DNA from: an uncultured Clostridia bacterium
GTDB taxonomy: Bacteria; Bacillota; Clostridia; Oscillospirales; CAG-272
Assembly: GCA_944391815.1 (NCBI GenBank)
Contig: CALXUV010000036.1
Coordinates: forward strand, 52,642 to 116,641
Length of the DNA: 64,000 nucleotides
Direction of reading: 5' to 3'
The notes beneath the pieces were generated by a model, which saw only the letters and a program-made list of their open reading frames with translations, was not told where the DNA came from and made no database searches. Position 1 is the first letter of the stretch. The number at the start of each line of letters is the position of its first letter. Positions 54,668 to 63,791 of the stretch are shown here, piece after piece. Made by a program: the position numbers and the translations under genes.

Positions 54668-55864
54668 TCAATCGAGCTTTATATCCGTTTTTATATCATT
54701 TTCGGCACAAAGTGACATGATATACTGCGTTGCCGCTCTTCCTGAAAATCCGCCGTGCTTAACAGCGAAGGCATTGGCTCCGGCAATAAGTGTATTTTTA
54801 TCTGTTTCCGGGAAATGCTTTTCCGCAAGAAACATCACTATATCCATAAACTCCTGCTTGTCCGGCTTTGCGTAGTATATCTGCAGTCCGAATCTTTCGG
54901 AAAGAGATACCTTTTCATTTGTGGTCTCTTCTCTGTGGATATCGCCTCCGCCCTCTCTGTCGGCAAAGGTTTCGGTTACGAGATGACGGCGGTTGGATGT
55001 CGCATATATAAGTATGTTATCCGGTTTTTCCGCGACACCGCCTTCTATTATTGCTTTCAGGTATTTGTATTCCGTTTCGAAGTTTTCAAACGAAAGATCG
55101 TCGAGCAGAATTATGAATTTCTGCTTTTTTTTGCTGAGCTGAGCAATTATTCCGCTGAGCTTTACGAACTGGTGCTTTTGCACTCCTACTATTCTCAGCC
55201 CCTTTTTCTCATATTCAGAAAGAAGCGCTTTGACCGCAGTTGATTTACCCGTTCCGCTGTCACCGTAAAGCAAAACATTGTTGGCAGGTTTGCCTTTAAG
55301 AAATGCTTCGGTGTTTGACATCAGCTGACGTTTCTGTCTTTCATATCCGCAAATTTTACTGAATGTCGCTTCTGAATAACGGCTCACCGGAGTAAGCGCT
55401 CCGTCCTCTCCGATAATAAATCCTCTGTAAAGAGCAAAAATCCCGGTCCCGCAGCTTCCGTAAAACCCGGAAATGACTTTAAGAAGTTTTGATTCGCTGT
55501 CGCAGGCTCTAAGCTTGCCGCAAAGCTCCATAATCTTCTTTCCGGCACGACTGTCCTCACTTTTTTTATCAGCTCCTGCCGGAATATATTCTTCTGTGTC
55601 CGGATTTCTGAAAATTTTCAGCAGTACCGCCGCATCGCTTAGCGCATATCTGTCAATTGAACAGACGCTTTTACCTCCGCGTTTTTCGCAGGCTCTTGCG
55701 TACTCATTTTCACCGCATATCAGCTTGAAAGTCACATAATTCTGCCTTAGATCTCCCCGCAGTCCGTATTTTTCCGCCGTACTTATCATTTTCAGCAAAA
55801 GTTTATCGTCCGTTTTGCCTTCCGCTATTTTTTCTATTTCTCCGTCTTCCGAAAGCAGTAACAT
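54668..55864 (-). CDS. AAA-type ATPase, DUF815 family
   Basis: A 398-residue protein. About residues 1-180 are a variable domain with no recognised family. Residues about 190-398 are the DUF815 ATPase: Walker A GDSGTGKST, Walker B FIILLDDLSF, sensor region IYATSNRRHLV and an SLSERFGL box. Function of DUF815 proteins is not established; they resemble loader or chaperone-type AAA proteins. SD GGAGAG precedes ATG 55864. Monocistronic, with a terminator at 54580-54626. Confidence 0.9.
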   Translation of the reverse strand: MLLLSEDGEIEKIAEGKTDDKLLLKMISTAEKYGLRGDLRQNYVTFKLICGENEYARACEKRGGKSVCSIDRYALSDAAVLLKIFRNPDTEEYIPAGADKKSEDSRAGKKIMELCGKLRACDSESKLLKVISGFYGSCGTGIFALYRGFIIGEDGALTPVSRYSEATFSKICGYERQKRQLMSNTEAFLKGKPANNVLLYGDSGTGKSTAVKALLSEYEKKGLRIVGVQKHQFVKLSGIIAQLSKKKQKFIILLDDLSFENFETEYKYLKAIIEGGVAEKPDNILIYATSNRRHLVTETFADREGGGDIHREETTNEKVSLSERFGLQIYYAKPDKQEFMDIVMFLAEKHFPETDKNTLIAGANAFAVKHGGFSGRAATQYIMSLCAENDIKTDIKLD

Positions 55865-56017
55865 TTTTGTCTCTCCGTTTTTCTGTTTTATTTTTCCTGT
55901 TTTTTGTTATTATATGTTTTAATTACATTCGGCTTTTATTATTAATCATCCGTAAAACCTGTGTTGTCATCAAAACAAGGTCTGAATTTAATGATCCGGT
56001 TTCCTTAACATCCGCTT

Positions 56018-57427
56018 TTAATCATCGTCATTTGGCAGTTTTTCTCTGTTATCGCTCTTTTTTATAAGCCCAGGGATCCTGACCATCTCAAAAAGATCCT
56101 TTACGCCGACAACATCGGCAATTTTATCTCCGATTTTCTTTTTGACCGAACCCGGAACTGCGATTTTGTTAAATCCGAGACGTCTCGCCTCACTTATTCT
56201 CTGCTCGCTTCCCGACACAGATCTGCACTCTCCTGCAAGTCCGATCTCTCCGAAACAGATAAAGTTTTCCGGAATTATCCTGTCAAGAAGTCCTGAAATA
56301 AGCGCAAGACACACCGCCATATCAGACGCCGGCTCGCTGAGATTCAGTCCTCCCGTGACATTCAGATAGACATCGCTCTGTGAAAAACGAAGTCCCAGTC
56401 TCTTTTCAAGCACTGCAAGCAGTAGGCACATACGGTTGTAATCAACGCCGTTTGCCGCTCTTTTGGGCGAAGGATAAACGGTCGGCGTTACAAGCGCCTG
56501 AATTTCAGTTACAATCGTACGGCTTCCTTCCATCACACACACCGCGCAGCTTCCCGGGACATTTTCCGGTCTTTCCTTCATCATCGCCTCTGAAGGATTC
56601 AGCACCTGCATAAGTCCCCTTTCCGTCATCTCAAAAACGCCTATTTCGTTCGTTGAACCGTATCTGTTCTTGACCGCCCTGATTATACGGTAAGCGTGCT
56701 GCTTTTCACCCTCAAAGTACAGAACCGCATCTACCATGTGTTCAAGCACCTTCGGTCCGGCTATGCCGCCCTCCTTGTTTACATGCCCGACAAGTATAAC
56801 TGAAAATCCTTCGCTTTTGGCTTTGTTGATGAACAGCATCGCCGATTCCCTGACCTGACTTACACTGCCCGGGAAAGACGACGTACTTTGCCCCGACCAG
56901 ATTGTCTGTATAGAATCGATTATAACAATTTCGGGATTTGTTTCGTCTATTTCTTCAATTATATTCTCTGCACTTGTTTCGTTAAGGACGTAAAGACTTT
57001 CGGCTTCAATTCCAAGTCTGTCAGCTCTCATTTTCAGCTGCGATCCGGACTCCTCTCCCGAAACGTAAAGCACCCTTCTTTCTCTGCCGACATTTCCGCA
57101 TATCTGCATCAGGAGTGTCGATTTACCTATTCCGGGTTCGCCCGACAGAAGAAGTGCGCTTCCGTTTACAATTCCGCCGCCTATTACACGGTCAAATTCC
57201 TCCATACCGCTTCCTACCCGTATGTATTCCGGGGTTTCGAGCTCGCGCATTTTCACGCCCCTTTGGCGGTTTATTCCGCTAAGCGGTGATTTGCTACTTT
57301 GTTTTGAAGCAGTCAACACCGTTTCCTCAAATGTATTGTACTCGCCGCATGACGGACATTTTCCGTACCATTTTCCGCTCTGGTACCCGCACTGCAAGCA
57401 TCGGTAAACCGTTTTGTCACCCTTCAT
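56018..57427 (-). CDS. radA: DNA repair protein RadA
   Basis: RecA-like DnaB-type helicase acting at recombination intermediates. 469 residues from the ATG at 57427 (SD AAAGG); the open frame extends 13 codons further. N-terminal C4 zinc finger CLQCGY/CPSCGE, Walker A GEPGIGKST, RadA-specific motif KNRYGS (usual KNRFG, here Tyr), and a C-terminal Lon-like domain. It follows cwlD by 132 nt on the same strand. Confidence 0.97.
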   Translation of the reverse strand: MKGDKTVYRCLQCGYQSGKWYGKCPSCGEYNTFEETVLTASKQSSKSPLSGINRQRGVKMRELETPEYIRVGSGMEEFDRVIGGGIVNGSALLLSGEPGIGKSTLLMQICGNVGRERRVLYVSGEESGSQLKMRADRLGIEAESLYVLNETSAENIIEEIDETNPEIVIIDSIQTIWSGQSTSSFPGSVSQVRESAMLFINKAKSEGFSVILVGHVNKEGGIAGPKVLEHMVDAVLYFEGEKQHAYRIIRAVKNRYGSTNEIGVFEMTERGLMQVLNPSEAMMKERPENVPGSCAVCVMEGSRTIVTEIQALVTPTVYPSPKRAANGVDYNRMCLLLAVLEKRLGLRFSQSDVYLNVTGGLNLSEPASDMAVCLALISGLLDRIIPENFICFGEIGLAGECRSVSGSEQRISEARRLGFNKIAVPGSVKKKIGDKIADVVGVKDLFEMVRIPGLIKKSDNREKLPNDDD

Positions 57428-57559
57428 TTTTATTTTCCTTTCTTTGTCCTTTGCTTTACCTGCCAACTTTATCTCTGACTACGGGTTGCCTAATTACCTA
57501 TTTCAAAGGCAACCGAAAAGCTCTGAATAATTATTTTGGGACGCTTTTTCCAAACCCTT

Positions 57560-58279
57560 TCATTCTTCCCCAATGGCTTTGAAAATTCCGTCCGCAATTA
57601 CAAGCGCAAGTTTTTTTCTGTAATTATCGGTTTTAAGCTTTTCCAGTTCCGGACCGTTTGACAAAAAACCGCACTCCACCAATATTGACGGGACTCTGGC
57701 TCTGCTTAGAAGATAAATCGACGAGTCTGCTTTTTTGATTTTTCTGTGATTTGTCGGATCTATACGGAGATAAGAGTCCTGTACCGCTCCCGCCGCAGAC
57801 TCTGCCTCTTCATGAGCAGAGTAGTAAACCTGAAGTCCCTTGCAGCTTTCCTGCGGGAATTTGTTGCAGTGTATGCTTACCATAAGCGCTTCCGGATACT
57901 GCCCTGCAATTTCCAGCCTTTTCTTAAGATCCCTCATTTTCGCAGTTCCCGAAAGCCCCGAACCGTCCAGCATTACGTCTTCGGTCCTTGTCATTACAAC
58001 CTTTACCCCGGAAACCTCCATCAGACTTTTAAGTATCATTGATATTTCAAGATTTATCCCTTTTTCGGTAGTTCCGTCAGCCGCAACCGCTCCGCCGTCC
58101 ATTCCGCCATGTCCTGCGTCTATTACCAAAATATGTGCAGCATCCGCCTGAGCCGGCAACCCATCATCCGGGTTTTTCCTGATTCCGAACGCCACCTGAA
58201 GCAAAGTTATTGCCACCACAAGTATTATAACCGTTATCACAAATCCGGCAGCTGCCGTTATTGCATCTTTTTTTCCCAT
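57560..58279 (-). CDS. cwlD: N-acetylmuramoyl-L-alanine amidase, CwlD-like
   Basis: Membrane-anchored Amidase_3 enzyme of 239 residues. One N-terminal transmembrane helix (about residues 9-31) is followed by the catalytic domain: DAGHGGMDGGA (zinc His), EKGINLEIS (zinc Glu), SIHCNKF (zinc His) and VECGFLSN (catalytic Glu). Size, anchor and motif pattern fit CwlD, which with PdaA makes muramic-delta-lactam in spore cortex. This assignment rests on family pattern; a vegetative amidase of the same family is possible. Confidence 0.88.
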   Translation of the reverse strand: MGKKDAITAAAGFVITVIILVVAITLLQVAFGIRKNPDDGLPAQADAAHILVIDAGHGGMDGGAVAADGTTEKGINLEISMILKSLMEVSGVKVVMTRTEDVMLDGSGLSGTAKMRDLKKRLEIAGQYPEALMVSIHCNKFPQESCKGLQVYYSAHEEAESAAGAVQDSYLRIDPTNHRKIKKADSSIYLLSRARVPSILVECGFLSNGPELEKLKTDNYRKKLALVIADGIFKAIGEE

Positions 58280-58558
58280 TTCTGCGCCCGCCTTTGCCGT
58301 ATTCGGGAGTTTTCAGAATTAAAAAATCTCCCTTTACGATAAAGTTATTCCGGAAATACAAAAATAATGACGGAATCCTGCTGCAAAACGGTAAAAAATA
58401 TGTAGGAGGCAATCACTTAGATCACAAAAAGCATTCTCAGCGGACAATGCTGACTTCCCTGTAATATCCCTGTTTACAAAATTTACAAAGAATAATCACC
58501 TGCATCTGACCTACAAGCATCTTTTGTTTCTAGTTCTGCACCTTAATACCTTGGAAAG
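58280..58558. other. Intergenic stretch between cwlD and the DUF gene terminator
   Basis: No gene was accepted here. A GTAGGAGG sequence at about 58401 is followed by no usable start or frame. Confidence 0.45.
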
Positions 58559-58559
58559 C

Positions 58560-58588
58560 AAAAAGCCGCCGCCGCGGCTTTTTGTATT
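58560..58588 (-). terminator. Terminator of the membrane protein gene at 58662
   Basis: A perfect 10-bp stem AAAAAGCCGC/GCGGCTTTTT with 4-nt loop; T-runs on both strands, placed to end the minus-strand gene about 75 nt upstream. Confidence 0.85.
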
Positions 58589-58661
58589 TTCATTACCGTG
58601 CTATGCCGCAAAGCGAAGACGTAATCTGCGTAAGCGGCTGTCATATACCGAGGTGATAAAA

Positions 58662-59294
58662 TCATCTTTTTTTCGAATCGGTAAACAAACCGCCGATTTC
58701 CTTTGTTCCGAGAAAATAACCGACACCGCACACCGTAACAGAAGGAACAATTATGAGGAAAAGGTAATAAGGATAAGGAAGAAGCCCTAAATAATCTCCG
58801 ATTCCTATATACATTGAGTTGAGGTAAGCTCCGACCACCCGACATATACCGAACATATTCACCGCCCATTCAGGTGTAATGTAACCGCCTTCAGCACTTA
58901 GCACTTCCTTGTTTATTCCGAGGTAACCGATAAGTGCAAGCACCGCAAATATAAGATTTGGTATTGCTGCGACAAGACTTGCTTTGGCTCCCTTGAATTT
59001 GTCCCTTTTCATTCTTCCCGCATCTATCCGGATTTTGTCCTTCGAGCCGTTTTCCCAAGACAGGACGTACAGGAGAACCAGATAAAATACCGCCGAAAAA
59101 ATACCGAATCCGATAATCAGTGCACTGTTTCCGGAAACATTGGCGGCACTGTAAAGCAGATATCCGAAAACAGTCAGACCGAACTGATGCACCAACATCT
59201 TTACTATCATGTCGGAATTTTTGCTGCAAAAACCCGCCGCACGTCTGAAAATGCCTGTTTTTTTCCGATTATCCGCTGAGGAATTCATTTCCAT
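58662..59294 (-). CDS. Small polytopic membrane protein of unknown function
   Basis: A 210-residue protein with about four hydrophobic helices: one near residues 32-50, one near 58-80, one near 107-125 and one near 175-195. A charged cytoplasmic-looking segment (SWENGSKDKIRIDAGRMKRD) lies between helices two and three. I recognise no family. ATG 59294 has SD GAAAGG at 9 nt. It is divergent from the rpsF operon and ends at its own terminator. Confidence 0.75.
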   Translation of the reverse strand: MEMNSSADNRKKTGIFRRAAGFCSKNSDMIVKMLVHQFGLTVFGYLLYSAANVSGNSALIIGFGIFSAVFYLVLLYVLSWENGSKDKIRIDAGRMKRDKFKGAKASLVAAIPNLIFAVLALIGYLGINKEVLSAEGGYITPEWAVNMFGICRVVGAYLNSMYIGIGDYLGLLPYPYYLFLIIVPSVTVCGVGYFLGTKEIGGLFTDSKKR

Positions 59295-59493
59295 TTGTTA
59301 TGCCTTTCTTTATCAAATCTGCTATAACTCCATTTTATTGAATAAAAATTAACAATACAAGCATAAAAATAAAAGTTTACACTTTATTTATCAAAATAAA
59401 CATTTGTCATTTCAGCCATGTTGGCGCTTGTTTTTGTACAGAATATCAGGTAAACGATATTTTTAAATTTTTTGTAAAATCATTTGACAGGTA

Positions 59494-59522
59494 TTGACTT
59501 TTTTGTTACCGAATGATATAAT
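59494..59522 (+). promoter_or_regulatory. Promoter of the rpsF-ssb-rpsR operon
   Basis: TTGACT (59494-59499), 17-bp spacer, TATAAT (59517-59522); leader about 80 nt carrying a hairpin. Confidence 0.85.
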
Positions 59523-59550
59523 CATTCAGTCAAGAAGTCCGCGAAAGCGA

Positions 59551-59589
59551 ACTTTTTCCTTACCGCAGACGGTATCTGCGGTCAAAAGT
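59551..59589 (+). promoter_or_regulatory. Candidate S6:S18-responsive leader hairpin
   Basis: Stem ACTTTT/AAAAGT (59551-59556 with 59584-59589) encloses stem ACCGCAGA/TCTGCGGT (59562-59569 with 59575-59582) with an asymmetric TCCTT bulge and a CGGTA loop, 10 nt before the SD. The bulged CCG-containing hairpin ahead of rpsF has the position and general shape of the S6:S18 autoregulatory motif; I assign it by position and shape only. Confidence 0.55.
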
Positions 59590-59608
59590 CCATAGGGAGG
59601 TGTAAAAT

Positions 59609-59902
59609 ATGACAAAGGTAAATGCGTACGAGGCTCTTTTCATCATTGATATGAGCGAAGGCGAAGCAGGCGTTAAACCGCTTGTTGAGAAGTTCAGAAC
59701 TCTCATTTCCGAAAATGCCGAAATCACCGGTATAAACGAATGGGGAAAACGTATTCTCGCCTATCCGATCAATGACAAAAAAGAAGGCTACTATGTTCTC
59801 GTCAACTTCAGTTCAAAACCTGATTTTCCGGCGGAACTTGAGCGTATCTTCGGAATAACCGAAGGCATTATGCGTTACATGGTCACAAAAGTACTGGCTT
59901 AA
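59609..59902 (+). CDS. rpsF: 30S ribosomal protein S6
   Basis: S6, 97 residues: NAYEALFIID start, GKRILAYPINDKKEGYYVLVNF core and GIMRYMVTKV end. SD AGGGAGGTG precedes ATG 59609. First gene of rpsF-ssb-rpsR, with a probable autoregulatory leader hairpin. Confidence 0.97.
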   Translation: MTKVNAYEALFIIDMSEGEAGVKPLVEKFRTLISENAEITGINEWGKRILAYPINDKKEGYYVLVNFSSKPDFPAELERIFGITEGIMRYMVTKVLA

Positions 59903-59920
59903 TGTGAGGAGGAGACAAAA

Positions 59921-60394
59921 ATGGCATCTTTGAATTTAAACAAAGTGGTGCTCGCAGGTCATCTTACCGCAACACCCGAACTGCGCCAGACCCCTAACGG
60001 CGTCAGCGTAACTTCATTTTCAATTGCTGTCAACAGACGCTTCTCGAGAAATTCGGAAGGTAATGCAAACCAGAATGCAAACGTTGATTTCATAAACTGC
60101 GTTGCCTGGAGAAATACCGCCGACTTCATTACCCGTTATTTCAAAAAAGGCAGTGCAATCTGCATTTCGGGTAGCATTCAGACAAGAACCTGGACAGATC
60201 AGCAGAACGTAAAAAGATACGCAACAGAAGTTCTTGCTGACGAGGCCTACTTTGTAGACTCGACCGGAGCTCAGGGTAATACCGGCTTCCAGGGCCAGGA
60301 TAGTTTTGAACAATCTGCGCCTCAGTTCTCCACCGAACCTTCGGCTGGAGCACAGTTTGAGGACATGTCAAGCGACGACGACCTGCCGTTCTGA
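59921..60394 (+). CDS. ssb: Single-stranded DNA-binding protein
   Basis: OB-fold SSB of 157 residues: [33 protein letters not shown] and a Gly/Gln-rich linker, ending in the acidic partner-binding tip [18 protein letters not shown] precedes ATG 59921, 18 nt after rpsF. It lies between the S6 and S18 genes as in most Firmicutes. Confidence 0.98.
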   Translation: MASLNLNKVVLAGHLTATPELRQTPNGVSVTSFSIAVNRRFSRNSEGNANQNANVDFINCVAWRNTADFITRYFKKGSAICISGSIQTRTWTDQQNVKRYATEVLADEAYFVDSTGAQGNTGFQGQDSFEQSAPQFSTEPSAGAQFEDMSSDDDLPF

Positions 60395-60441
60395 TTATAT
60401 TCCGGTCGCCATCGCATCTTACGAAAGGAGAACATCAAGTA

Positions 60442-60795
60442 ATGGATAACGAAATACTCAACAATACTGCGGAAGAAACCGTTACCGAAACCGCTGAAAA
60501 CGTTGCACCCGCTGCCGCACCTGCTACCGAGAACACCGCTGCTCCTGCAAGAAGCACACAGCGTCCCGCTCCGGTAAACCGCGGAAAGCGCAAAAAAGTC
60601 TGCATGTTCTGTGCCGACAAAATAGATCACATTGACTACAAGGATATCTCAAGACTCAGAAAGTGCATCAGCGTTGAAAGTTCAAAAATTCTTCCCCGCA
60701 GAGTTTCGGGTACCTGCGCTAAACATCAGCGTCAGGTAACAGTTGCCGTTAAGCGTGCAAGAACAGTCGCTCTTCTCGCTTATGTCAGCGATTGA
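60442..60795 (+). CDS. rpsR: 30S ribosomal protein S18, N-terminally extended
   Basis: S18 of 117 residues. The conserved S18 part begins at about residue 48 ([13 protein letters not shown]); cysteines C53, C56 and C91 (GTCAKHQ) make a zinc-type set. The first 47 residues are an acidic then Ala/Pro/Thr-rich extension absent from classical 70-90-residue S18. SD AAAGGAG lies 12 nt before ATG 60442. Last gene of the operon, followed by a strong terminator. Confidence 0.96.
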   Translation: MDNEILNNTAEETVTETAENVAPAAAPATENTAAPARSTQRPAPVNRGKRKKVCMFCADKIDHIDYKDISRLRKCISVESSKILPRRVSGTCAKHQRQVTVAVKRARTVALLAYVSD

Positions 60796-60836
60796 TCAAA
60801 AGCGTAACAACTTTTGATTTTCTTACAAATCCGAAC

Positions 60837-60880
60837 AAAAATCAGCCTGTCTCCGAAATCGGATTCAGGCTGATTTTTTT
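60837..60880 (+). terminator. Terminator of rpsF-ssb-rpsR
   Basis: A 13-bp stem AAAAATCAGCCTG/CAGGCTGATTTTT with 16-nt loop, then TTT. The following 60881-61075 is AT-rich with nothing recognised. Confidence 0.9.
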
Positions 60881-60998
60881 GATTGGAATAAACATTCAAA
60901 TTAACTACAAGGTTATTTTAAGATTCATAAGCGCAACATAAAAGTTTGCAGAACGACGTCGTCCGGTTAACTATTATTTTATATGGCGAAAAGAGTAA

Positions 60999-61910
<912 letters not shown>

Positions 61911-61916
61911 TAAAAC

Positions 61917-61957
61917 GGGGCTGCTGCAAATGTACATTTGCAACAGCCCCACTTTGA
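61917..61957 (+). terminator. Terminator-like hairpin after the collagen-like gene
   Basis: A 16-bp stem GGGGCTGCTGCAAATG/CATTTGCAACAGCCCC with one mismatch and a 2-nt loop starts 7 nt after the stop. The tail ACTTTGAATTTT is only moderately T-rich. Confidence 0.7.
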
Positions 61958-62010
61958 ATTTTAACATTAATAAAAAATTTTTGCTGCGATTTTGACGAAT
62001 GATAAAGTAA

Positions 62011-62054
62011 AACAAAAGAGTCCGGAACAATAGGTTCAGGACTCTGTTTGTCTG
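62011..62054. terminator. Bidirectional terminator between the collagen-like gene and the island gene
   Basis: Stem AGAGTCC/GGACTCT extended by GAAC/GTTC across a one-base mismatch, with T-runs on both sides. It lies about 110 nt beyond the stop of the minus-strand gene at 62165. Confidence 0.65.
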
Positions 62055-62164
62055 AGGACTACAGAAAAGATGTTTTGGCAATTTTAGCAGATGGATTTGA
62101 ACCCTTGTATGAATTTTTTTATATTATTCATTTTTTAAATATACTCAATAAATACGGGATTATC

Positions 62165-63637
62165 TTATTGATTATTTCCGGTATTTAAAAGCTGGTTAAC
62201 GCCATCAATTAAATAGCTAAAAAAGTTATCGAAAATATCTAAGAGCTTTTCAGCACAAAACTCCTCACTGAACTGATAGTTATCCCACATATTTGGACTT
62301 TCAGCCTGCTTACATAATACTGGAATAATGCTCTGATTACGCAATGCATAATCCTCTATTTGCCTTAGCGGCATAATTTTTATTCGACTATGTATAAATT
62401 CCTTTTCTTTATCATCGAGTGAATATCCCATGCTTTTAAGCTTTTCAAATGCTTGAGCATATATTGAGGTTCTATCTATATAAGAATCTTCCAAAATAAC
62501 AGAAACAGCAAATATTTTATCTTTTGGATAGCAGCGATCAAGTGCAAAATCACCATTTAAATAATCAAGAACTCTTTGATAGAGCTGTACAATATTATCT
62601 GAATAGATATCGATATCATCTTCAATTTTCTTTTTATTAAGCTGTCGCAATTTTAGACTTGGAGTCTTTGATTTTGTGTCAAAAAATATACAATATCCAC
62701 TATCAGAAATCAATACATCTGGAGATAAACATTGTCCATTTCTATATGAAATTTCTCTGTTTTTCCAACTTACAGAGGGTACTGCACCATATATATATAA
62801 CAGATAACTCTCAATAACATTTTTCCCTATCATGCCTCTAAGTGTATTGTTACCTTCTGTTAATCTGTTCAATAATGATTCAGTAACAGCATTTACAACC
62901 AAGTATGGTGAAGGAATATAAATGGTTCCTGCGTTCTCAATGAGTGGGTATAAATACTGAAGTTTTATGCCATAAAAATAATCTGCAACATTGTCTCTAT
63001 AAAATTCAGACAGCTCTCTAACATAGTCTTCTTTTGATATTGTCAACTGTTCCATAACAGTCGTATTTTGTAATGCCAATTGAATCATTATATTACAAAA
63101 GTCTTTTCCGTAACAATTTTGGAATTCAAGCCTTGTATATTCATATAAGACATAGGCGAAAACGGCATATTCGCGATATTCAGTCCCAAACTTTTCTCGG
63201 AACAGTTTTGACATATCAATTTCGTTATTTACATATGAAAAAAAATAATTATAGCGAAACAGTTTAAACAAAAATGATCCTTGGACAGAAAATTGCAGTA
63301 ATGCCATAAGCATAAATAAATCAGGCGCTAATGATTCCTTTGAAGTATAAGTATCCCATTTAGGATCCCAATAATTTCTTATGCCGGTAATAAATTTGTA
63401 AAATGAAGTTGAGTCCATTTTCTTATTAGCAGACGGGTCATCATATAAAACAGAAAACAAAGTAAAAATCTCAATTTCAGACGAAGATACATTATATTTC
63501 TTTATAGACTCAACAGATATACTGTCTTTTCCGGCAATTCTACATGAAAATGTTTGAGCACATAGCATTTTACTTTCAAAAGTATATTCTTTTAATTCTT
63601 CTAAAAAAGTAAGATTTTTTATTTGTTCTTCTTTCAT
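62165..63637 (-). CDS. Uncharacterised AT-rich protein with PD-(D/E)XK-like nuclease motif
   Basis: A 490-residue protein of no family I recognise. About residues 1-230 are helical, rich in aromatic residues, with no transmembrane segment or signal. Around residue 277 a helix IGKNVIESYLLYIYG carries a Glu, followed by SPDVLISD (P306-D307) and, 13 residues on, FFDTKSK (D320, K322): together the E...PD...(D/E)xK layout of restriction-type nucleases. Base composition is much more AT-rich than the rest of the window, indicating transfer. I start at ATG 63637 (SD AGAGG). It is preceded by a serine recombinase gene. Function is unknown; a nuclease in a mobile or defence context is inference. Confidence 0.7.
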   Translation of the reverse strand: MKEEQIKNLTFLEELKEYTFESKMLCAQTFSCRIAGKDSISVESIKKYNVSSSEIEIFTLFSVLYDDPSANKKMDSTSFYKFITGIRNYWDPKWDTYTSKESLAPDLFMLMALLQFSVQGSFLFKLFRYNYFFSYVNNEIDMSKLFREKFGTEYREYAVFAYVLYEYTRLEFQNCYGKDFCNIMIQLALQNTTVMEQLTISKEDYVRELSEFYRDNVADYFYGIKLQYLYPLIENAGTIYIPSPYLVVNAVTESLLNRLTEGNNTLRGMIGKNVIESYLLYIYGAVPSVSWKNREISYRNGQCLSPDVLISDSGYCIFFDTKSKTPSLKLRQLNKKKIEDDIDIYSDNIVQLYQRVLDYLNGDFALDRCYPKDKIFAVSVILEDSYIDRTSIYAQAFEKLKSMGYSLDDKEKEFIHSRIKIMPLRQIEDYALRNQSIIPVLCKQAESPNMWDNYQFSEEFCAEKLLDIFDNFFSYLIDGVNQLLNTGNNQ

Positions 63638-63732
63638 CTTATCCTCTCGCAATAATTATCGAAAATGCCTATTATTCCATTATCAAAGTCAAAAGACACG
63701 GAGCCCTTCTTTTACCAATCTTTCCCAAGCTC

Positions 63733-63761
63733 ATTATACCAAACACTCCTTATTTTCACAA
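63733..63761 (-). promoter_or_regulatory. Promoter of the island gene
   Basis: Minus strand TTGTGA (63756-63761), 17-bp spacer, TATAAT (63733-63738), between the recombinase stop and the 490-residue gene; leader about 90 nt. Confidence 0.6.
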
Positions 63762-63791
63762 TACAAACAGCTTCCGTTACTGTTGTATTCA

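Noticed and set aside
58543-58869. Open frame of 108 codons on the minus strand at the end of the membrane protein gene
   Set aside because: It overlaps the 58662 gene in another frame and runs across its terminator; composition is unlike a protein.
62088-62112. Short GGTTCAAATCC-like sequence resembling a tRNA T-arm, possible attachment-site scar
   Set aside because: The flanking stem does not pair (AAGGG with CCATC) and no acceptor end or CCA is present; serine recombinases also do not usually target tRNA genes.
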